Source of the DNA: DAOMNN01 sp050486545
GTDB lineage: Bacteria; Pseudomonadota; Gammaproteobacteria; Burkholderiales; Rhodocyclaceae
Assembly: GCA_050486545.1 (NCBI GenBank)
Contig: JBJHDM010000076.1
Location: forward strand, 1 to 13,083
Length of the DNA stretch: 13,083 nt
Direction of reading: 5' to 3'
Shown here: in pieces, positions 12,421 to 13,083 of the stretch
Layout of the letters: every line of letters starts with the position of its first letter
Position numbering within the stretch: the first letter of the stretch is position 1
Position numbers and translations under genes: made by a program
The notes under the pieces: model-generated
The model's input: only the letters and a program-made list of their open reading frames with translations
Database searches by the model: none
What the model was told of the DNA's origin: nothing

Positions 12421-13083
12421 TCATACGTAGCGCGACATCCGGTGCAGGACGCGCTCGCGGCCCAGCACTTCGAGGACGGCGTCGATCGACGGCGTCTGCG
12501 GGACACCCAGTGTGGCCACGCGCAACGGAATCGCCACCTGAGGCATCTTCAGCCCGCATTCGGCCATCGTGTCCTTGATCGCCTGGTTGAGCGCGGGCTT
12601 TTCCCACGCCACCGACTCGAAGCGCGCCTTGAGGCTGCCCAGCGCCGTCCGTGCAGTGTCGGTGAGGTGTTGCTCGATCACCTCGGCGGCGGGATGGACC
12701 TCGACGAGAAACAGCTCGGCGGCATCGGCAAGCTCGTTCAGATTGGCCACGCGCTCCTTGTACAAGGCAACGACGCGTTCGAGCACCGGCCCGCCCTCCG
12801 GGTCGATCCCCCGCCTCGCCAGCCGGTTGGCGACATCGGCCGCCAGCGACACCTCTTCCGATTGCTTGATGTAGTGGGCATTGAGCCAGTTCAGTTTCTC
12901 GGTGTTGAACTGCGCTGCCGAGGGCGTGATGTGGTCCAGGTCGAACCATTCGATGAACTGGATCCGCGAAAAGATCTCGTCGTCCCCGTGACTCCAGCCG
13001 AGCCGCGCAAGATAGTTGATGACCGCATCGGGCAGGTAGCCATCCTCGTGGTACTGCATGACGCTGACCGCGCCATGGCGCTT
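12421..13083 (-). CDS. gltX: Glutamyl-tRNA synthetase, C-terminal part (5' end outside window)
   Basis: The C-terminal 220 codons of GltX, the class I synthetase that charges tRNA-Glu. At the right edge the frame reads KRHGAVSVMQYHEDGY, the end of the KLSKRHGA (KMSKS-type) ATP-binding signature, followed by LPDAVINYLARLGWSHGDDEIFS and FNTEKLNWLNAHYI. The helical anticodon-binding region follows, ending VPQTPSIDAVLEVLGRERVLHRMSRYV. All this is typical of bacterial GltX. The 5' part lies beyond position 13083. It is convergent with sbtB. The 25-bp spacer has a weak ACCGC/GCGGT repeat but no T-tract. Confidence 0.96.
   Translation of the reverse strand, partial: KRHGAVSVMQYHEDGYLPDAVINYLARLGWSHGDDEIFSRIQFIEWFDLDHITPSAAQFNTEKLNWLNAHYIKQSEEVSLAADVANRLARRGIDPEGGPVLERVVALYKERVANLNELADAAELFLVEVHPAAEVIEQHLTDTARTALGSLKARFESVAWEKPALNQAIKDTMAECGLKMPQVAIPLRVATLGVPQTPSIDAVLEVLGRERVLHRMSRYV

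Overview
The window is high-GC, densely packed bacterial chromosome that reads as core genome. I see no insertion sequence, prophage, CRISPR array, tRNA or rRNA. The gene set (minCDE, bifunctional mnmC, class II lysS, non-discriminating-looking gltX tail, hslO) and the close MinD/MinE resemblance to E. coli point to a proteobacterium, most likely a gammaproteobacterium. Genus cannot be read from this sequence. The putative FliA-type promoter and chemoreceptor suggest a motile cell. The sbtA-sbtB pair suggests active bicarbonate uptake, as in autotrophs or CO2-limited heterotrophs.

Left part (1-3158, + strand): the 3' part of an Hsp33 (hslO) homologue whose four zinc/redox cysteines are all replaced; then minC-minD-minE, the division-site placement system, with its own putative sigma70-type promoter. 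After two tandem GC hairpins comes a small dimeric alpha/beta-barrel (ABM-like) protein whose ribosome-binding site lies inside an inverted repeat.

Middle (3162-7392, - strand): egtB and egtD overlap by ATGA and form a two-gene ergothioneine module. Upstream on the same strand is a methyl-accepting chemotaxis protein with a very short periplasmic loop and an extra C-terminal cytoplasmic domain. It is preceded by a good candidate sigma28 (FliA) promoter.

Right part (7601-12395, + strand): lysS, then mnmC (both tRNA-directed), then sbtA-sbtB, a bicarbonate transporter with its PII-like regulator. The window closes with the 3' part of gltX, convergent on the - strand.

No wholly unknown multigene system was found. 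The observations most worth following are the cysteine-less Hsp33, the sbtAB module in a non-cyanobacterial context, the type II-like EgtB with an EgtD partner, the MCP whose likely sensor is C-terminal and cytoplasmic, and a perfect 12-bp-stem hairpin inside the mnmC coding sequence.
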